Source: Bradyrhizobium sp. 195
GTDB taxonomy: Bacteria > Pseudomonadota > Alphaproteobacteria > Rhizobiales > Xanthobacteraceae
DNA length: 64,000 nt
Assembly: GCF_023101665.1 (NCBI RefSeq)
Contig: NZ_CP082161.1
Span: forward strand, 3,968,001 to 4,032,000
Reading direction: 5' to 3'
Positions 56,127 to 64,000 of the stretch are shown piece by piece. A program made the translations under genes and the position numbers. The number at the start of each line of letters is the position of its first letter. Within the stretch, counting starts at the first letter, position 1. A model generated the notes under the pieces. It was not told the DNA's origin. It saw only the letters and a program-made list of their open reading frames with translations, and ran no database searches.

Positions 56127-56789
56127 ATGCAGATCGATGTCGCCAGGGTCCTGGGGCTTGTGACGCGCTCGGTGAAGAACTTCGAGAAAGACGGGAAACC
56201 TGCGAGCGCAGTGACATTGACGCGGCTCTACGACACCAGCGTCGAGGATCTCTGGGACGCCGTGACCAGCAGCGAGCGCATTCCGCGCTGGTTCTTGCCG
56301 GTCGAGGGAGACCTCCAGCTTGGCGGGAGGTACCAGCTCAAGGGCAATGCGGGCGGCACCATCACGGCGTGCACGCCGCCGACGCATTTTGCGGCAACAT
56401 GGGAATTCGGCGGCGCGATCAGCTGGATCGACGTCGGGCTGGCAGCAGAACGCAGCCAGGCGCGTTTGACGCTTGAGCACACCGCGATCATCGAGGATCA
56501 TTGGAATCAGTTCGGCCCGGGTGCGGTGGGGATCGGTTGGGACCTCGCTCTTGCGGGACTGGAGCGATATGTTGCGACGGGAGCATCGGTCGACCACGAG
56601 ACGGCCGAGGCTTGGATGGGCTCGCCGGAGGGCAAGGACTTCATGACGACCAGCGGCGAGTCTTGGCGGGCGGCGCACGTCGCGAGCGGGGTCGATCCTG
56701 ATGCGGCCAAGCAGCGCTCGGACCGCACCATCGCATTCTATCGCGGCGAGATGCCGCCCGACATCGCTCATCCCGGCACAGGAAGCTGA
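56127..56789 (+). CDS. SRPBCC (AHSA1-like) family protein
   Basis: A 220-residue protein. The START/Bet-v1 fold is recognised from LTRLYDTSVEDLWDAVTSSERIPRWFLPVEGDLQLGGRYQLKGNAGG, typical of AHSA1/activator-type SRPBCC proteins, followed by EDHWNQFGPGAVGIGWDLAL. ATG 56127 is used because GAGG precedes it; ATG 56115 is the alternative. It overlaps the ArsR-type gene by TGATG. Such pairs are common and the regulator probably controls both genes. The ligand is unknown. Confidence 0.88.
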   Translation: MQIDVARVLGLVTRSVKNFEKDGKPASAVTLTRLYDTSVEDLWDAVTSSERIPRWFLPVEGDLQLGGRYQLKGNAGGTITACTPPTHFAATWEFGGAISWIDVGLAAERSQARLTLEHTAIIEDHWNQFGPGAVGIGWDLALAGLERYVATGASVDHETAEAWMGSPEGKDFMTTSGESWRAAHVASGVDPDAAKQRSDRTIAFYRGEMPPDIAHPGTGS

Positions 56790-57151
56790 TGCACGTCTTC
56801 GAGGTCCTCGCCGATCCCGTGCGCCGCCGCATCCTCGAACTGCTCGGCCAAAACGAAATGGCGTCCGGCGAGGTGGTCGAGGTGATCGGGGCCGAGTTCG
56901 GGATCACCCAGGCGGCGGTCTCGCAGCACCTCAAGGTGTTGCGAGAGAGCGGCTTTGCCAACGTTCGGGCGGAGGCGCAAAGGCGCCTTTATTCGGTCGA
57001 CGTTGCCGGGCTTCGCGCGGTGGATTCGTGGATCGGGCAGTTCCGGAATTTCTGGGAGCCCAAGCTGGACGCGCTGGCAACCGAGATCGCGCGCGGCAAG
57101 CGCGAGCGTCGCAACGCCCCCATCACCAAGCGGAGCGGGAAGAGGGCTTGA
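56789..57151 (+). CDS. ArsR-family transcriptional regulator
   Basis: A 120-residue winged-helix protein. The helix-turn-helix is DPVRRRILELLGQNEMASGEVVEVIGAEFGITQAAVSQHLKVLRESG, with the wing at RRLYSVDVAGL. The ELCVC metal-binding motif of metal-sensing ArsR proteins is absent, so it belongs to the non-metal branch usually paired with SRPBCC proteins. Its start is embedded in the stop of the partner gene. Confidence 0.92.
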   Translation: MHVFEVLADPVRRRILELLGQNEMASGEVVEVIGAEFGITQAAVSQHLKVLRESGFANVRAEAQRRLYSVDVAGLRAVDSWIGQFRNFWEPKLDALATEIARGKRERRNAPITKRSGKRA

Positions 57152-57184
57152 TGAAATTGCGAACTTGGCCGTGAGGGAGCGAGG

Positions 57185-58081
57185 TTACGCGGGATGCAGA
57201 GCCGGCTCGCAATACTCAATCAGCAATTCGGTGAGGACCCGTATCTTCCGTGCGGGATGCTGGCCCGGCGGGCGGACCACATAGGCACCCGCCGGAGACG
57301 GGGGATATCGTGTCATGACCGGCACCAGCGCGCCGGAGGCTACGTATTCATGGGTGAGGCTGTCGGGAAGATAGGCGATCCCGAGTCCTGCCGTTGCAGC
57401 GAAAACGAGGGCTGTGCCGTTGTCGGCCTTGAAGCGACCCTGCGGGCGCACCGTGAGGAGCTTGTCGCCATCCATGAGTTGCCACACTTCGGTGCCCTGC
57501 ATGAGGGCCTCATGGGAAACGAGTTCCTCCGGCGATTCGGGCGACCCATGGGCCTTGATGTAGTCCGGGCTCGCGACAAGCTTCCCATGTATGGGTCCAA
57601 CGCGTCTTGCGATCAGATTGGAGTCCGGAAGATAGCCAAGCCGTATCGCGCAATCATATCCTTCAGCGATCAGATCAACGAAGCGATCGCTGTAACAGGT
57701 GTGGATCTGAAGATGGGGATGACGCCGCGCCATTTCCGCAAGGATGGGAGCGAAGTGGGTCGGGCCGAAAGTAAATGGCACCGCAACTCGCAAGCGTCCG
57801 CGCAACTCTCCGGCGGGTAGAACTGCCTCCCTCGCGGCATCGATCTCGGCGCAGACTCTGGCTGCATGGTCTCGAAACGTGACGCCGGCCTCCGTGAGCG
57901 CAGCCCCGCGGGTCGTTCTCGCAAGAAGTTGGACGCCAAGTTCCGCTTCAAGCCGGAGAAGCCGACGACTGACGATCGATTTGGCGACGCCCAGCCGGAG
58001 CGCGGCGGCCGAAATTCCCCCGGCGTCGGCGATTTCGACGAACGTCCTGATGTCTTCGATATCCAACTCGGCGTTCCTCAT
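57185..58081 (-). CDS. LysR-family transcriptional regulator
   Basis: A 298-residue regulator of the CrgA/GbpR-like group. The N-terminal helix-turn-helix is DIRTFVEIADAGGISAAALRLGVAKSIVSRRLLRLEAELG, followed by an effector domain with CYSDRFVDLIAEGYDCAIRLGYLPDSNLIARRVG. It is divergent from the isochorismatase-like gene with 137 bases between starts, so it probably regulates that gene. ATG 58081 chosen; ATG 58111 is possible. Confidence 0.92.
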   Translation of the reverse strand: MRNAELDIEDIRTFVEIADAGGISAAALRLGVAKSIVSRRLLRLEAELGVQLLARTTRGAALTEAGVTFRDHAARVCAEIDAAREAVLPAGELRGRLRVAVPFTFGPTHFAPILAEMARRHPHLQIHTCYSDRFVDLIAEGYDCAIRLGYLPDSNLIARRVGPIHGKLVASPDYIKAHGSPESPEELVSHEALMQGTEVWQLMDGDKLLTVRPQGRFKADNGTALVFAATAGLGIAYLPDSLTHEYVASGALVPVMTRYPPSPAGAYVVRPPGQHPARKIRVLTELLIEYCEPALHPA

Positions 58082-58218
58082 TCCGCGACACAGCGTGCCG
58101 CGGCACGACACTACCGTATCGCATTCGCGAACACCAATCTCGGTGCCGGGCTACGTCGCTGCTGGCGTACGTCTCGGAAAAACCAGTGCCGCTCACAACG
58201 GCAGTAAAGGATGCAACG

Positions 58219-58872
58219 ATGACTTTTCGTAACGGCCTTGCTTCGCTTCTTCGTCCCGAAGACTCGGCGCTCGTTCTGATCGACCACCAGCCGTACCAGC
58301 TCGCGAACGTGAACAGCCACGAACCTCAGATGGTGATCAACAATACAACCGGTCTGGCCAAGGCCGCCAAGGCCTTCGGCGTCCCCACGATCCTGACCAC
58401 CGTGGTCGCTGAGCGGGGTGGTCTCCTTTTCCCTCAGATCACGGACGTTTTCCCCGGCCAGGAAGTGTTTGACCGGACGTTCATCAACACCTGGGAGGAT
58501 CGAAAGGTGGTGAACGCAGTCAAGGCAACGGGCCGCAAGCAGCTCGTCATTGCTGGCCTGTGGACCGAAATTTGCGTTGCGATGCCGGCGATTCAGGCTC
58601 TCGGCGAAGGCTGGGATGTAACTGTGATCACCGACGCCTCTGGCGCCGTTTCGGTGGAGGCCCACGAGGTCGCGATTCAGCGCATGATCGCGGCGGGCGC
58701 GAATATGATGACCTGGCTGGCGCTGGCGGCCGAATGGCAGCGCGACTGGGCTCGGACCGATCAAGCTGCCGCGCTGACGGAGGTGATCACCCAGCATGCC
58801 GGCGGGAGCGGCATCGCGTATCTGTGGGAGCAGCAGCTGCTCAACACGCCTGTCCCCGGCAAGGCCCGATGA
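58219..58872 (+). CDS. isochorismatase-like hydrolase (YcaC type)
   Basis: A 217-residue cysteine hydrolase. The catalytic Asp lies in ALVLIDHQPYQLANV and the nucleophilic Cys in IAGLWTEICVAMPAIQA. The Lys expected between them is less clear (ATGRKQLVIAG). The length and DASGAVSVEAHEVAIQRM segment match YcaC-like proteins, whose natural substrate is unknown. AAGGA precedes ATG 58219. It is the likely target of the divergent LysR regulator. Confidence 0.9.
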   Translation: MTFRNGLASLLRPEDSALVLIDHQPYQLANVNSHEPQMVINNTTGLAKAAKAFGVPTILTTVVAERGGLLFPQITDVFPGQEVFDRTFINTWEDRKVVNAVKATGRKQLVIAGLWTEICVAMPAIQALGEGWDVTVITDASGAVSVEAHEVAIQRMIAAGANMMTWLALAAEWQRDWARTDQAAALTEVITQHAGGSGIAYLWEQQLLNTPVPGKAR

Positions 58873-59055
58873 TCTGAGCGTGTGAAGGGTCCGATCGCCT
58901 CGCTCTGAAAGAGCAGTTGCATTTGGAAAGCTCGTCACACCCTCCCAAAGAAAACACATGGGTTGCCAGCGGCCGCGCGAAAGCGCAGGCCGCTGGCGTA
59001 GCCCATCCGTCTTGCTCCGGCGCGGGCGGATGGCGGATGCGCTTCGCTGATTCCC

Positions 59056-59553
59056 TTAAGGTCGCGACATCTTCTCGTACTTCTTCACCAGCCGCTCGCG
59101 CTTGAGCCGTGACAGCCGCTGGATCCAGAACATGCCGTCGAGCTGGTCGATCTCGTGCTGGTGACACACGGCGCGCAAGGCGTCCGACTCCTCGGTGCGC
59201 GTGTTGCCGTCTAGATCGTGATAGCTGATGCGCACGCGCGCGTGGCGCTGCACCTCGTCGTTGACCCCGGGCATCGAGACGCTGCCTTCGCGGTGCATGA
59301 TCATCTCGGGTGAGGCCCATTCAATGACCGGGTTGACGTAGGTGAGGGGGCCCTCCTTGGCGTCGAGCTCGAGCACGACGACGCGCAAGGGGACGCCGAT
59401 ATGCGGCGCGGTGATGCCGATCCCGGGCGCGGCGCGCATCGTCTCCAGCAGGTCCACCGCAAGCTCGCGCAAGTCGTCGTCGAACGCGGTGACGGGGCGG
59501 GCCGGCAACGCGAGCCGGCGGTCGGGGTATCGGACGATGGGGCGAATGGTCAT
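59056..59553 (-). CDS. peptide deformylase-like protein lacking metal ligands
   Basis: A 165-residue protein of the deformylase fold. Motif I reads GIGITAPHIG instead of GxGLAAxQ. Motif II reads EGSVSMPG, with Ser91 where the metal-ligand Cys normally sits (EGCLS). Motif III reads QHEIDQLDG, with Gln137 in place of the second metal His; His133 and Glu134 remain. Two of three metal ligands are therefore changed. It probably is not a standard formylmethionine deformylase; a divergent paralogue is likely. AGGAGCC precedes ATG 59553. Confidence 0.9.
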   Translation of the reverse strand: MTIRPIVRYPDRRLALPARPVTAFDDDLRELAVDLLETMRAAPGIGITAPHIGVPLRVVVLELDAKEGPLTYVNPVIEWASPEMIMHREGSVSMPGVNDEVQRHARVRISYHDLDGNTRTEESDALRAVCHQHEIDQLDGMFWIQRLSRLKRERLVKKYEKMSRP

Positions 59554-59602
59554 GCAGGCTCCTAGCATTCACGGATCATTGAAGCATCCCTTCTTGACGA
59601 AC

Positions 59603-59620
59603 CTACCAACTGGAAGGTAG
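59603..59620. promoter_or_regulatory. putative TetR operator 1
   Basis: CTACCAACTGGAAGGTAG has CTACC/GGTAG arms. It ends 9 bases before the TetR start and covers its ribosome site. The same arms occur before the DUF308 gene. Confidence 0.65.
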
Positions 59621-59629
59621 CTAGCGTGC

Positions 59630-60214
59630 ATGAGCAACGTTTCCTCGACCGCCGACGACATCCTGGCCTGCGCACGCTCGCTGATCATTGCCGGCGGCTA
59701 TAACGGGTTTAGTTATGCCGACATCGCCGACGTGGTCGGCATTCGCAAGCCGAGCATCCACCATCATTTCGCCAGCAAGGTCGACCTGGTCCGCACCCTG
59801 GTGTCGCGCTATCGCGAGGAGGCGCAGGCGGGACTGGCGGCACTCGAGCGCAACATCCCGGATCCGCGCGACCAGCTCGAAAACTATGTCGCCTATTGGG
59901 AGGCATGCATCACGGACGCGACCGCACCCTTCTGCGTCTGCGCGCTGCTTGCCAGCGAGCTTCCGATCCTCCCCGAAGAGGTGGCGCTGGAGGTCCGCGC
60001 GCATTTCCGTTTCCTGGCGTCGTGGCTGACATCGGTGCTGGAGCGCGGCAAGCGGAAGGGACGGCTGCATCTTTCCAGCACTGCTAAGGTCGAGGCCGAA
60101 GGATTCATGGCGACCGTTCACGGCGCGATGCTGTCGGCGCGCGCCTATGGCGATCCCAGGACGTTCGGGACCATCACCCGGCCGCTGCTCGATCGGCTCT
60201 CCACCAGACACTGA
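59630..60214 (+). CDS. TetR/AcrR-family transcriptional regulator
   Basis: A 194-residue repressor-like protein. The N-terminal helix-turn-helix is ILACARSLIIAGGYNGFSYADIADVVGIRKPSIHHHFASKVDL. The ligand domain includes a cysteine-containing segment APFCVCALLASELPILP. An operator-like palindrome overlaps its translation start region and a second lies before the following gene, so autoregulation and control of the DUF308 protein are likely. The spacing to the next gene is 84 bases. Confidence 0.93.
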   Translation: MSNVSSTADDILACARSLIIAGGYNGFSYADIADVVGIRKPSIHHHFASKVDLVRTLVSRYREEAQAGLAALERNIPDPRDQLENYVAYWEACITDATAPFCVCALLASELPILPEEVALEVRAHFRFLASWLTSVLERGKRKGRLHLSSTAKVEAEGFMATVHGAMLSARAYGDPRTFGTITRPLLDRLSTRH

Positions 60215-60270
60215 AGGACAAGGCGCGACCCAGGGCGCGAGGACGCCTGCGTCGACTTTTGCATTACGAT

Positions 60271-60288
60271 CTACCAACTAGTAGGTAA
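60271..60288. promoter_or_regulatory. putative TetR operator 2
   Basis: CTACCAACTAGTAGGTAA shares TACCA-ACT and AGGTA with operator 1 and has an ACTAGT palindrome at its centre. It directly abuts the AAGGAG ribosome site of the DUF308 gene. Confidence 0.7.
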
Positions 60289-60298
60289 GGAGAAGACA

Positions 60299-60880
60299 AT
60301 GAGAAATCGTGAGATCACTTCGGACATCGCCGATCATGCGCAATGGCTGAAGCAGTATTATTTCCTGCGGGCCGCGTTTTCCGTCGCCTGGGTCATTGCG
60401 GCCTTTGGGATCGCGCCGTCGGCGGTCGTCGCTGCAACACTGCTGGTCGCGTATCCGGCATGGGACGCCGCGGCCAATTATCACGACGCGCTCTGCAGCG
60501 GCGGATTGAACCAGAATCGCACGCAGGGCCTGAACGTGCTGGTCAGCCTTGCGACCACCATCGCGGTCGTGCTGGCCTTGCAGGTGAGCATGAACTGGGT
60601 GCTCGGAATCTTCGGGGCGTGGGCAATCCTGTCCGGGTTGCTCCAGCTCGGCACGGCGGTGCGGCGCTGGAAGCTTTTCGGTGCACAATGGGCCATGGTG
60701 CTCAGCGGCGGCCAGTCGGCACTGGCAGGTGGCTTCTTCATCTTCCAGGCCACCATGCCTGCGGCTCCGTCGATCGCGAACGTCGCGGGCTATGCTGCGG
60801 TCGGCGCGCTCTATTTCCTGGTCTCGGCGGTCTGGCTCACGGTCAGCACGTGGCGCCGCAGCGCAGCCGGCGAGCCTTGA
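60299..60880 (+). CDS. DUF308-like (HdeD-type) membrane protein
   Basis: A 193-residue protein with six hydrophobic segments, for example AAFSVAWVIAAFGIAPSAVVAATLLVAY, VLVSLATTIAVVLALQV, VLGIFGAWAILSGLLQLG and GYAAVGALYFLVSAVWL. The GxWAILSGLLQL pattern is typical of the HdeD/DUF308 group, linked to acid or membrane stress in other bacteria. AAGGAG is 6 bases before the ATG. It is probably repressed by the adjoining TetR protein. Confidence 0.85.
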   Translation: MRNREITSDIADHAQWLKQYYFLRAAFSVAWVIAAFGIAPSAVVAATLLVAYPAWDAAANYHDALCSGGLNQNRTQGLNVLVSLATTIAVVLALQVSMNWVLGIFGAWAILSGLLQLGTAVRRWKLFGAQWAMVLSGGQSALAGGFFIFQATMPAAPSIANVAGYAAVGALYFLVSAVWLTVSTWRRSAAGEP

Positions 60881-61154
60881 TCGCGGACGTCACGCAACAG
60901 TGAACTGGATTGGCGGGATGACGCCGCGACGCTCGCGTTTTGCCCGACGAGTCAAATCGTGGTTGTTATCGCGGGCCGCCGGAGGCTCATCTCGTCCGCC
61001 CGTTAAGTCCTTGATCGCGCAGAGGCCGGCTACTGTGCATGGGGTTGTTTTCGCGATTTGCGTTGGCCGGGTCTGCAAAAACTTGCCTGGCCTTGTCGGC
61101 CACCGCAGTTCCCATTCGTCTTCCAGTCAGACAAGATCATCTCGGGAGACCAAA
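60881..61154. repeat. gap with partial copy of the long structured repeat
   Basis: GTGCATGGGGTTGTTT at 61035-61050 is the same 16-base sequence as at 6417-6432, and TTTTGCCCGACGAGTCAAAT lies further left. The folded right-hand part of the 6417-7011 element is absent here, so this is a partial or different member. Confidence 0.45.
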
Positions 61155-62375
61155 ATGACTCAATCCCCCTATCGCTGGGTGATCGTCGCCGCCGGAGGCC
61201 TGCTCGGCTGCGTCGCCATCGGCGGCATGTTTTCCCTGCCGGTGTTCCTGCAGCCGATCGCCAAGGACACCGGCTGGTCGGTGACGGGCATTTCCAGCGC
61301 GATGACGATCGGCTTTCTGGCGATGGCGTTCACGAGCATGGTCTGGGGCACACTGTCGGACCGGTTCGGGCCGCTGCCGGTGGTGCTGACGGGATCGGCC
61401 GTGCTGTCGCTCAGCCTGTTCGCCGCGAGCCATGCGACCTCGCTTCTAGCGTTCCAGGTCGTGTTCGGCCTTCTGACCGGCGCGTCCTGCGCGGCGATCT
61501 TCGCGCCGATGATGGCAGCCGTCACCGGCTGGTTCGAGACTCAGCGCAGTCTCGCCGTGTCGCTGGTGTCGGCCGGCATGGGCATGGCGCCGATGACGAT
61601 GGCGCCGCTCGCGGCCTGGCTCGTCTCCGGCCACGACTGGCGCACCTCGATGCAGATCATGGCGCTGGTGGTCGGCGCCATCATGATCCCGATCTCGTTC
61701 CTGGTGCGCCGTCCGCCGGCGCTGGTGCAGGCTGCGGCCGCGCCGATGGGCGCGGGGGCCGGGCAGAGCGAGATGTCGAGAGGCGAGGCGCTACGCTCGC
61801 CGCAATTCCTGATCCTGCTCGCGACCAATTTCTTCTGCTGCGCCACCCATTCCGGTCCGATCATCCACACCGTCAGCTATGCGATCAGCTGCGGCATTCC
61901 GCTGGTCGCGGCGGTGACGATCTACAGCATCGAGGGGTTTGCCGGCCTCGGCGGACGCATCGCCTTCGGCCTGATGGGTGACCGGTTCGGCGCCAAGCGC
62001 GTACTGGTCTCGGGCCTGCTGCTCCAGGCGTTCGGTGCGCTCGCTTATGTCTTCGCGCATCAGCTCGCAACATTCTACGCCGTCGGGGCCGTCTTCGGCT
62101 TCATCTATGCCGGCACAATGCCGCTCTACGCCGTTCTCATTCGCGAAAACTTTCCGCTGCGCATGATGGGCACGGTGATCGGCGGCACCGCGATGGCCGG
62201 CAGCCTCGGCATGGCCACCGGCCCGCTTGCCGGCGGACTGATCTACGATGCGTTCTCCAGCTACGCCTGGCTCTACATTGCCTCGTGGGCGATGGGCCTG
62301 GGCGCGTTCCTGATGGCGATGACATTCCGCCCCTTCGCGAAGCCGCAAGGGCAAGCGGCACCCGTCGCGGCGTGA
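61155..62375 (+). CDS. MFS transporter, monocarboxylate-like
   Basis: A 406-residue protein with about 12 hydrophobic helices. MFS motifs are visible in LSDRFGPLPVV and, in the second half, LMGDRFGAKRVLV. WVIVAAGGLLGCVAIGGMFSLPVFLQPI is typical of the monocarboxylate or oxalate-formate branch. GGGAG precedes the ATG. The substrate is unknown. Monocistronic. Confidence 0.9.
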   Translation: MTQSPYRWVIVAAGGLLGCVAIGGMFSLPVFLQPIAKDTGWSVTGISSAMTIGFLAMAFTSMVWGTLSDRFGPLPVVLTGSAVLSLSLFAASHATSLLAFQVVFGLLTGASCAAIFAPMMAAVTGWFETQRSLAVSLVSAGMGMAPMTMAPLAAWLVSGHDWRTSMQIMALVVGAIMIPISFLVRRPPALVQAAAAPMGAGAGQSEMSRGEALRSPQFLILLATNFFCCATHSGPIIHTVSYAISCGIPLVAAVTIYSIEGFAGLGGRIAFGLMGDRFGAKRVLVSGLLLQAFGALAYVFAHQLATFYAVGAVFGFIYAGTMPLYAVLIRENFPLRMMGTVIGGTAMAGSLGMATGPLAGGLIYDAFSSYAWLYIASWAMGLGAFLMAMTFRPFAKPQGQAAPVAA

Positions 62376-62396
62376 AGTCGAGATCGAGGCGCAGCG

Positions 62397-62783
62397 TCAG
62401 AGTTGCGCCTCGATCGTCGCCTTGTCGATCACTGACCAGACCTGCCGGACCTTTCCATCCTGGAACGCGTAGAACACGTGCTCGGCGAAGGACACGCGCT
62501 TCCCGTTGACGGCAAGTCCCAGGAACGACCCGACCGGCGTGCAATCGAACTTCAGTCGCGCAGCGATCCCCGGCGGATCCGACATCATCAGCTCGATGTC
62601 AAAGCGCAGGTCCGGAATGTCGCGAAAATCCTGCTCCAGCATCGCGCGATAGCCTGACAGGCCGAGCGGCCGGGCGTTGTGAGCAACCTCGTTATGCACG
62701 TATTGTCCGAGTGCCGCCCAGTCCTGCCGGTTCAGGCAGGCGATGTAGCTGCGGTAGGTGTCGGCGAGACCGTCTGTGGACAT
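62397..62783 (-). CDS. SnoaL-like/ester cyclase family protein
   Basis: A 128-residue NTF2-fold protein: ADTYRSYIACLNRQDWAALGQYVHNEVAHNARPLGLSGYRAMLEQDFRDIPDLRF matches bacterial ester cyclase-like SnoaL proteins, with a C-terminal EHVFYAFQDGKVRQVWSVIDKATIEAQL. GGGAGC precedes ATG 62783. It lies 56 bases downstream of the MarR-GNAT gene on the same strand. The reaction is unknown. Confidence 0.85.
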   Translation of the reverse strand: MSTDGLADTYRSYIACLNRQDWAALGQYVHNEVAHNARPLGLSGYRAMLEQDFRDIPDLRFDIELMMSDPPGIAARLKFDCTPVGSFLGLAVNGKRVSFAEHVFYAFQDGKVRQVWSVIDKATIEAQL

Positions 62784-62839
62784 ATCGAAGCTCCCTGCGG
62801 CTTCGATCCTAACGCACTGACATCGCGAACCGGTCCACC

Positions 62840-63712
62840 TCACAGCCGCTTTTCAAAGAACAGGTCCGGGTAGGGGTCGTCGTTGTAGCGCGAAATCTCG
62901 CGCCAACCCGTGGTGCGGTAGAGTTGGCCGGCTTCGGGCAGGGCGCTGTTGGTATCGAGCCGCAGCAGCGTGATGCCGAGCTTGCGCGCAGCATCCTCGG
63001 TTGCGTCCATCAGGCGCCGGCCGAGCCGCAATCCGCGCGCGGCGGGTGCGACCCAGAGACGCTTGATCTCGGCGTAGCCGTGATCGGTGCCCTTCAAGCC
63101 GACGCAGCCGATCGGCAGCGTGTCCGACATCGCAACGATGAAGGTGCCGCGCGGCCGGCGCATGTCCTTGGCGTCGGGGTCGCGCGACAGCGAGACGTCG
63201 AAGCCCTGCTTGAAGCGGCGGCCGAGCTCGGCATAGTACTCGCCGAGGCAGTGACGCGCTTCCTCGCATCGCGGATCCATCTCGTCGAGCGCAATTCGCT
63301 CGCGCGTAAGGGTGGAGGCGATCAGGTCCATCGCCGCCAGCAGCGCCTCGCGTTGTGAATGTTGCGCGAGGAAGCCGTCGGCCTGCGCATTGGACAGCGC
63401 CTCATAGGCCGCGAACTCGCGCCGCCCCGCACGCGTCAACGTTGCGACCCGGCGGCGGGCATCGTCCTCATGCGCGGCGGTCTCGATCAGCCCTTCGTCC
63501 TCGAGGCTGCGGAGCAGCCGGCTCATCAGCCCGGAATCGAGTCCGAGGTAATCGCGGATCTCCGCTACGTCCGAGCGCCCATGTCCGATCGCATTGAGCA
63601 CCCGCGCCGCGCCCAGCGGCCGCCCGCGTCCAAGGAACGAGGTATCGAGTGCACCGACTGCAGAGGTGACGGCGCGATTGAAGCGGCGGACGCGGGAGAC
63701 GGGATCGAGCAT
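62840..63712 (-). CDS. MarR-type regulator fused to GNAT acetyltransferase
   Basis: A 290-residue fusion. The MarR winged helix spans about residues 1-140: ARVLNAIGHGRSDVAEIRDYLGLDSGLMSRLLRSLEDEGLIETAAHEDDARRRVATLTRAGR. The GNAT domain spans about 160-290: IKRLWVAPAARGLRLGRRLMDATEDAARKLG gives the acetyl-CoA motif A, with the C-terminal LYRTTGWREISRYNDDPYPDLFF. It probably acetylates a small molecule or protein and regulates its own operon. A regular fusion family, not an assembly artefact. Confidence 0.92.
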   Translation of the reverse strand: MLDPVSRVRRFNRAVTSAVGALDTSFLGRGRPLGAARVLNAIGHGRSDVAEIRDYLGLDSGLMSRLLRSLEDEGLIETAAHEDDARRRVATLTRAGRREFAAYEALSNAQADGFLAQHSQREALLAAMDLIASTLTRERIALDEMDPRCEEARHCLGEYYAELGRRFKQGFDVSLSRDPDAKDMRRPRGTFIVAMSDTLPIGCVGLKGTDHGYAEIKRLWVAPAARGLRLGRRLMDATEDAARKLGITLLRLDTNSALPEAGQLYRTTGWREISRYNDDPYPDLFFEKRL

Positions 63713-63776
63713 GATGTCTGACTTTAGTCAGATATCCTCGTCTGTCAATCGCGCGAGAGCCGATCGAGCAGAATGC

Positions 63777-64000
63777 CTACGTCTCCGGCCGGATCAGCTT
63801 GATGTCCTGGTCGGCGGCCCAACCGGCGACGTCTTCTCGCTTCAGCGCGGTCGCCATCAGGTCCGGGAATTGATCCGGCGTGCAGGCGAAGACGGGGATA
63901 CCCAGATTTGCGACCTTGGCGGACAGCGCGGGATTGTAGGAGGGGTGGCCGGTGTCTGTCAGCGCCAGCAGCACGATCACGTTGATCCCGCGCGTTGCGA
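63777..64000 (-). CDS. VWA-domain protein, C-terminal part (partial)
   Basis: The frame runs off the right edge and ends at 63777. About 74 residues are visible, including INVIVLLALTDTGHPSYNP and LGIPVFACTPDQFPDLMATAL, matching the end of VWA domains of the kind paired with MoxR-type AAA ATPases. No upstream MoxR gene is visible in this window. Function cannot be set. Confidence 0.7.
   Translation of the reverse strand, partial: ATRGINVIVLLALTDTGHPSYNPALSAKVANLGIPVFACTPDQFPDLMATALKREDVAGWAADQDIKLIRPET

Noticed and set aside
58960..59055. Another palindromic repeat between the isochorismatase-like and deformylase-like genes
   Set aside because: GCCAGCGGCC/GGCCGCTGGC arms exist, but the remainder does not align well with any family seen here, so it was not called.

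Overview
This window is high-GC alphaproteobacterial chromosome, most probably Bradyrhizobium or a close Nitrobacteraceae relative. I infer that from the gene set (valine catabolism cluster, alphaproteobacterial guaA/guaB, OprB porin, TIGR03862-type flavoprotein, many acyl-CoA enzymes and one-gene regulators) and from many dispersed palindromic intergenic repeats. No rRNA, tRNA or CRISPR array was seen. Coding capacity is mostly chromosomal housekeeping and catabolism.

Layout. 1-2540: end of an acyl-CoA dehydrogenase, a CoA-transferase-like pair and a RidA-family protein. 2600-3980: a complete IS110-family (IS1111-type) insertion sequence with 13-bp inverted repeats and a non-coding tail that could encode its guide RNA. 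4030-7280: two small membrane proteins, a lytic transglycosylase and a 1.3-kb gene-free region holding a structured dispersed repeat. 7286-17106: patatin phospholipase, acetoacetate decarboxylase, CorA-type transporter, porin, MFS transporter, thiolase, enoyl-CoA hydratase, thioesterase and TetR regulator. 17218-27716: LysR regulator divergent from a valine/acyl-CoA catabolic cluster (mmsA, acyl-CoA dehydrogenase, 3-hydroxyisobutyryl-CoA hydrolase, mmsB, acyl-CoA synthetase, MaoC hydratase, SDR) and a flavoprotein. 27858-48910: D-threonine aldolase-like enzyme, uup, YaiI, an orphan molybdenum hydroxylase large subunit, ppx-rlmE, DHA2 exporter, guaB, quinone-reductase-like enzyme, metallophosphoesterase, MAPEG protein, RsmB-like methyltransferase, cold-shock protein and guaA.

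48911-55440 looks different from its surroundings. It holds one 1780-residue protein (eight Ig-like repeats, two DUF4082 modules, two Calx-beta domains and a C-terminal PQQ-type sugar dehydrogenase propeller), poor intergenic sequence and a decayed serine hydrolase tail. A 1053-bp tandem duplication with only three substitutions noticed lies inside the giant gene. 55600-64000 carries small regulator/effector pairs: cupin, SRPBCC-ArsR, LysR/isochorismatase, a deformylase-like protein lacking two metal ligands, a TetR/DUF308 pair sharing two palindromic operators, an MFS transporter, SnoaL-like protein, MarR-GNAT fusion and the end of a VWA protein.

At least ten intergenic gaps contain long palindromes from several separate families. 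Three of them sit inside the valine cluster. The strongest leads are the giant repeat protein with its recent duplication, the IS1111 candidate guide RNA, the structured repeat at 6417-7011, the TetR/DUF308 operators and the metal-ligand-deficient deformylase paralogue.
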